Origin: Candidatus Cybelea palsarum
Lineage (GTDB): Bacteria > Vulcanimicrobiota > Vulcanimicrobiia > Vulcanimicrobiales > Vulcanimicrobiaceae
Length of the DNA: 32,575 bases
Direction: 5' to 3'
Assembly (NCBI GenBank): GCA_003166915.1
Contig: PMUK01000200.1
Location: 1-32,575, forward strand
Within the stretch, counting starts at the first letter, position 1. Each line of letters begins with the position of its first letter. Under the pieces are notes generated by a model, which worked only from the letters and a program-made list of their open reading frames with translations, did not search any database and was not told where the DNA came from. This document shows, piece after piece, positions 30,083 to 32,575 of this stretch. The translations under genes and the position numbers were made by a program.

Positions 30083-32136
30083 GCTCGCATAAACGGGCGG
30101 TGTATGTCTTCGCGGCGCTGCTGTTGACGATCGTCGCGGTCTTGATCGTACCGCTGCCGCCGTGGCTGCTCGATCTCTTGCTCGGCATCAACATCTTTGG
30201 ATCGGCGCTCGTGCTCTTACTTTCCGTTACGGTCGACGATCCGCTCGAGTTCTCCGCCTTCGCGCCCGCGCTTCTGATCGCGACGCTCTTTCGACTCTCC
30301 CTCGACGTCTCTGCGACACGGCTCATCCTTACCTCCGGAGCGACGCCCGGTGCCGTCGGTGCGATCATCCCGGCCTTCGGAGCGTTCGTCGTTGGGGGAA
30401 ACCTCGTCGTCGGTCTCATCGTCTTTGCGATCTTGGTGACCATTCAGTTCGTCGTAATCGCCAGCGGTTCGCAGCGCGTTGCCGAAGTGGCGGCTCGCTT
30501 TACCCTGGATGCGATGCCGGGAAAGCAGATGGCGATCGACGCCGACGTGCACGCCGGCGCGTGGGACGCGGACGGCGCGCGGTGCAAGCGCGAAGCCGTG
30601 CATTGAGAGGCGGATTTCTACGGAGCGATGGACGGTGCCGGAAAGTTCGTGAAAGGCGATGCGATCGCTTCGCTGCTGATCGTGGCGCTCAATCTCGCCG
30701 GTGGAGTTCTCGTAGGCGTCGCCTATCACGGACTCGCACCGCTCGACGCGGTCCAGACCTTCGCCCTGCTGTCGATCGGCAATGCGCTCGTCACCACGCT
30801 GCCGGCTTTCCTCATATCGACGGCAAAGGGCATGATGGTGACGAGGGTCGCATCGGATGGCGCGCTGGGCGCAGACCTCGCGACGCAGCTCTTTGGGCGA
30901 CCGGACGTCTTGCGCAGCGCGGGCGGGTTACTGCTCGTGCTCGCACTGGTACCCGGTTTGCCCCGGCCGCTCTTTTTTGTTTTGGGTACGAGCGCGTTCG
31001 GCATGGCCGCACTCGCCCAGCGAAATCGCCGGCGTGCCGAAGCCGAAGCGACCGACGCGCGAGAGCGGATCAAGCGCAATGCCATGCGGCGCCCCGAATT
31101 GGCGCTCGGCCTCGTGGGGGTCGATGCGGTGGCAATCGAAATCGGTGCGGACCTCGCGCAACTCCTAGCGTCGCCGCTCTCCGACGCCTTGCTCGACCGC
31201 ATCGGAGAAGTGCGCAGGGCAATGGCCGCAGATATCGGCGTCGTACTTCCGGGCGTCCGTCTGCGCGACGATCTTTCGCGCGACCCACGCACGTACGGCA
31301 TTCGCGTACGCGATCGTTTAGCCGGGTTCGGGCGTCTCGATCTCGATCGGCTCCTCGCCGTCGCCGACGAAGCAGTTCTCGCGCGTTTCTCCGTGCAGAT
31401 CGAACGCGAGCCGGTCTATCTCTTGCCCTCGGCTTGGATCCTGCCCGACGTGCGCGAGAGCGCGCTCAACGCCGGCGCGCTGGTCTTCGATCCGATTTCC
31501 GTGCTCGGTTCCCACTTGGCCGAGATCGCGCGCACGCACGCGACCGAGCTCGTCGGACGTCAAGAGCTTCACACCCTGCTCGAGCACATGCGATCCACCG
31601 TACCGGCCTTAGTCAAGGAGGTGGGCGGGGAGGCGCTGCCCTTCGGCGCGTTGCACCGCGCGATAGCATTGCTGCTTCGGGAAGGCGCGTGGCCGCGCGA
31701 TCCGATCGCGGTGCTCGAAGCGATGCTGGAAGCAAACACTCGCGATCCGCGCGAACTCGCCGAAGCCGCGCGGCGCGCCATCGTGCCGGATTTGCTGCGC
31801 CGTAAAGGCGTCGTGCAGCTGGAACCGGCGATCTTCGATCCGGAGTTCGAGCGGAGACTCGTTGCGGCGTGGTGCCGTTATGGAACCGAAGCGTTGGAGC
31901 CGGCAACGGCGATTGCGTTGCGCGCCCGGATCGAACGCTATGCGGAACGGACGCGCCGCGATCGTGCGGCAGTCGTCTGCACCTCGGCGCTCCGGCCGGT
32001 GCTTGCCGAGTTCTTGCAGCGCTCCGGGATTCGGGTCAGCGTCTATGCCTATGGCGAGTTGCCCAACGAGGTCGCGCTCGCCGCATCCGAGGTCATCGCC
32101 GAGGAGGAACCGAACGCGCTCGCCCAATGCACCTAA
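30079..32136 (+). pseudogene. flhA: flhA interrupted by one in-frame TGA
   Basis: The frame is continuous except for TGA at 30604-30606 (codon 176). Before it: LLDLLLGINIFGSALVLLLS, ATLFRLSLDVSATRLIL, VVIASGSQRVAEVAARF and TLDAMPGKQMAIDADVHAGA. After it, in the same frame: EADFYGAMDGAGKFVKGDAI and then the remaining membrane helices and the whole cytoplasmic domain to TAA 32134-32136, giving about 685 codons, the length of normal FlhA. Family members usually have Arg at the stop position (RRREAxxREADFYGAM), so a CGA to TGA change explains it. FlhA is the export-gate protein that receives substrates in its cytoplasmic ring. A 502-residue downstream product could start at ATG 30628 but would lack the first helices. 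Starts inside flhB's stop (ATGA). Confidence 0.88.
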
Positions 32137-32575
32137 GGACGCTGGATTGGATCATCGTCGTCCTTTCTTTGGGCGTAAGCTTCGTGCCGGCGATCGTGCT
32201 CGCGCGGCGGGCCGGAAAGAATATCACGGAGTTCTTCGCGGCAGGGCGTCAGGCGCCGTGGTGGCTGATCGGCATCTCGCTCGTCGCGACCACGTTTTCC
32301 ACCGATACGCCCAACCTCGTCACCAATCTCGTGCGCGACGGCGGCGTCTCCGAAAACTGGGTCTGGTGGTCGTTTCTCCTGACCGGGATGGCGACGGTCT
32401 TTTTTTATGCGCGGCTCTGGCGACGTTCCGGCGTGCTGACCGATCTCGAATTTTACGAGCTGCGCTACGCTGGGCGCGCCGCGTCGTTCGTGCGCGGCTT
32501 TCGTGCGATCTACCTCGGGCTGTTCTTCAACTGTTGGATAATCGCAACGGTCAACTTGGCTCTCGTGAAGATCGC
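32127..32575 (+). CDS. Sodium:solute symporter (SSS family), N-terminal part
   Basis: An open frame of 149 codons from ATG 32127 runs off the window. It overlaps the flhA end by ten bases. MHLRTLDWIIVVLSLGVSF and VPAIVLARRAGKNITEFF lead into AAGRQAPWWLIGISLVATTF and STDTPNLVTNLVRDGG, the pattern of the first helices of SSS (LeuT-fold) Na+-coupled symporters, in which (F)xAGRxxPWW and the broken first core helix are diagnostic. Then FLLTGMATVFFYARLWRRSG and LTDLEFYELRYAGRAASFVR fit the same family. The substrate cannot be told from this part. Unlike flhA and flhB, this frame is undamaged as far as it goes. Confidence 0.85.
   Translation, partial: MHLRTLDWIIVVLSLGVSFVPAIVLARRAGKNITEFFAAGRQAPWWLIGISLVATTFSTDTPNLVTNLVRDGGVSENWVWWSFLLTGMATVFFYARLWRRSGVLTDLEFYELRYAGRAASFVRGFRAIYLGLFFNCWIIATVNLALVKI

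Noticed and set aside
30604-30606. TGA in flhA as a selenocysteine codon or genetic-code change
   Set aside because: Homologues have Arg, not Cys, at this site; no SECIS-like stem was evident just downstream and TGA is a normal stop for many genes in the window.

Overview
The window reads as a stretch of GC-rich genome from a diderm bacterium whose conserved gene order resembles that of Gram-positive (Terrabacteria-type) lineages. Diderm traits are a TonB-dependent-receptor-type outer-membrane protein and many exported proteins. Gram-positive-like traits are a LexA box of the Bacillus type (CGAAC-N4-GTTTG), a small LysM protein divergent from lexA (the position of yneA in Bacillus), the order truA-rplM-rpsI, and a coaX-dus ... 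greA-lysS axis. Candidatus Eremiobacterota (WPS-2) is my best guess. It rests on this combination and general resemblance, not on a marker-gene comparison. Positions 1-170 look like an assembly chimera: a carB fragment of different codon use on the minus strand abuts a 5'-truncated sucD.

Layout. 150-509: the 3' end of sucD. 689-4744: a large cysteine-rich outer-membrane receptor, closed by a strong terminator. 4848-7423: a run of exported proteins of unknown function, two of them tandem paralogues, ending in a small CxxC open frame without a normal start codon. 7484-11205: an SOS-type locus with a LysM protein divergent from lexA across one LexA box; lexA overlaps an orphan PTS IIC-like permease, which is coupled to a PLP enzyme of the methionine gamma-lyase/YnbB family. 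A small convergent hypothetical gene follows. 11296-15453: an FHA protein, panC, coaBC, coaX and a tRNA-dihydrouridine synthase, an apparent coenzyme A operon with a terminator. 15526-19309: a tightly coupled four-gene cassette of class III aminotransferase, SRPBCC protein, a homologue of cyanobacterial acyl-ACP reductase that keeps the presumed catalytic Cys, and a conserved protein of unknown function. 19429-24158: greA, lysS, truA, rplM, rpsI and a DUF3810-type HExxH membrane protein. 24207-26373: two minus-strand WxxGxW-repeat secreted paralogues with unrelated tandem-repeat tails and a shared upstream element. 26581-32136: the wreck of a flagellar export locus, with a flgC stub fused to the 3' end of fliP, an intact metF between fliP and fliQ, intact fliQ and fliR, flhB with two frameshifts, and flhA split by one in-frame TGA. 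32127-end: the start of a sodium:solute symporter.

How the parts fit together. Core housekeeping genes (CoA synthesis, transcript cleavage factor, lysyl-tRNA synthetase, tRNA modification, ribosomal proteins) form coupled operons. The accessory content of most interest is the acyl-reductase-like/aminotransferase cassette inserted between dus and greA, the lexA-linked permease/PLP-enzyme operon, the duplicated WxxGxW proteins, and the decaying flagellar genes, which suggest recent loss of motility in this lineage if the assembly is right. CoaBC and CoaX both lack residues that are normally conserved. No tRNA, rRNA, CRISPR array, insertion sequence or prophage was seen.
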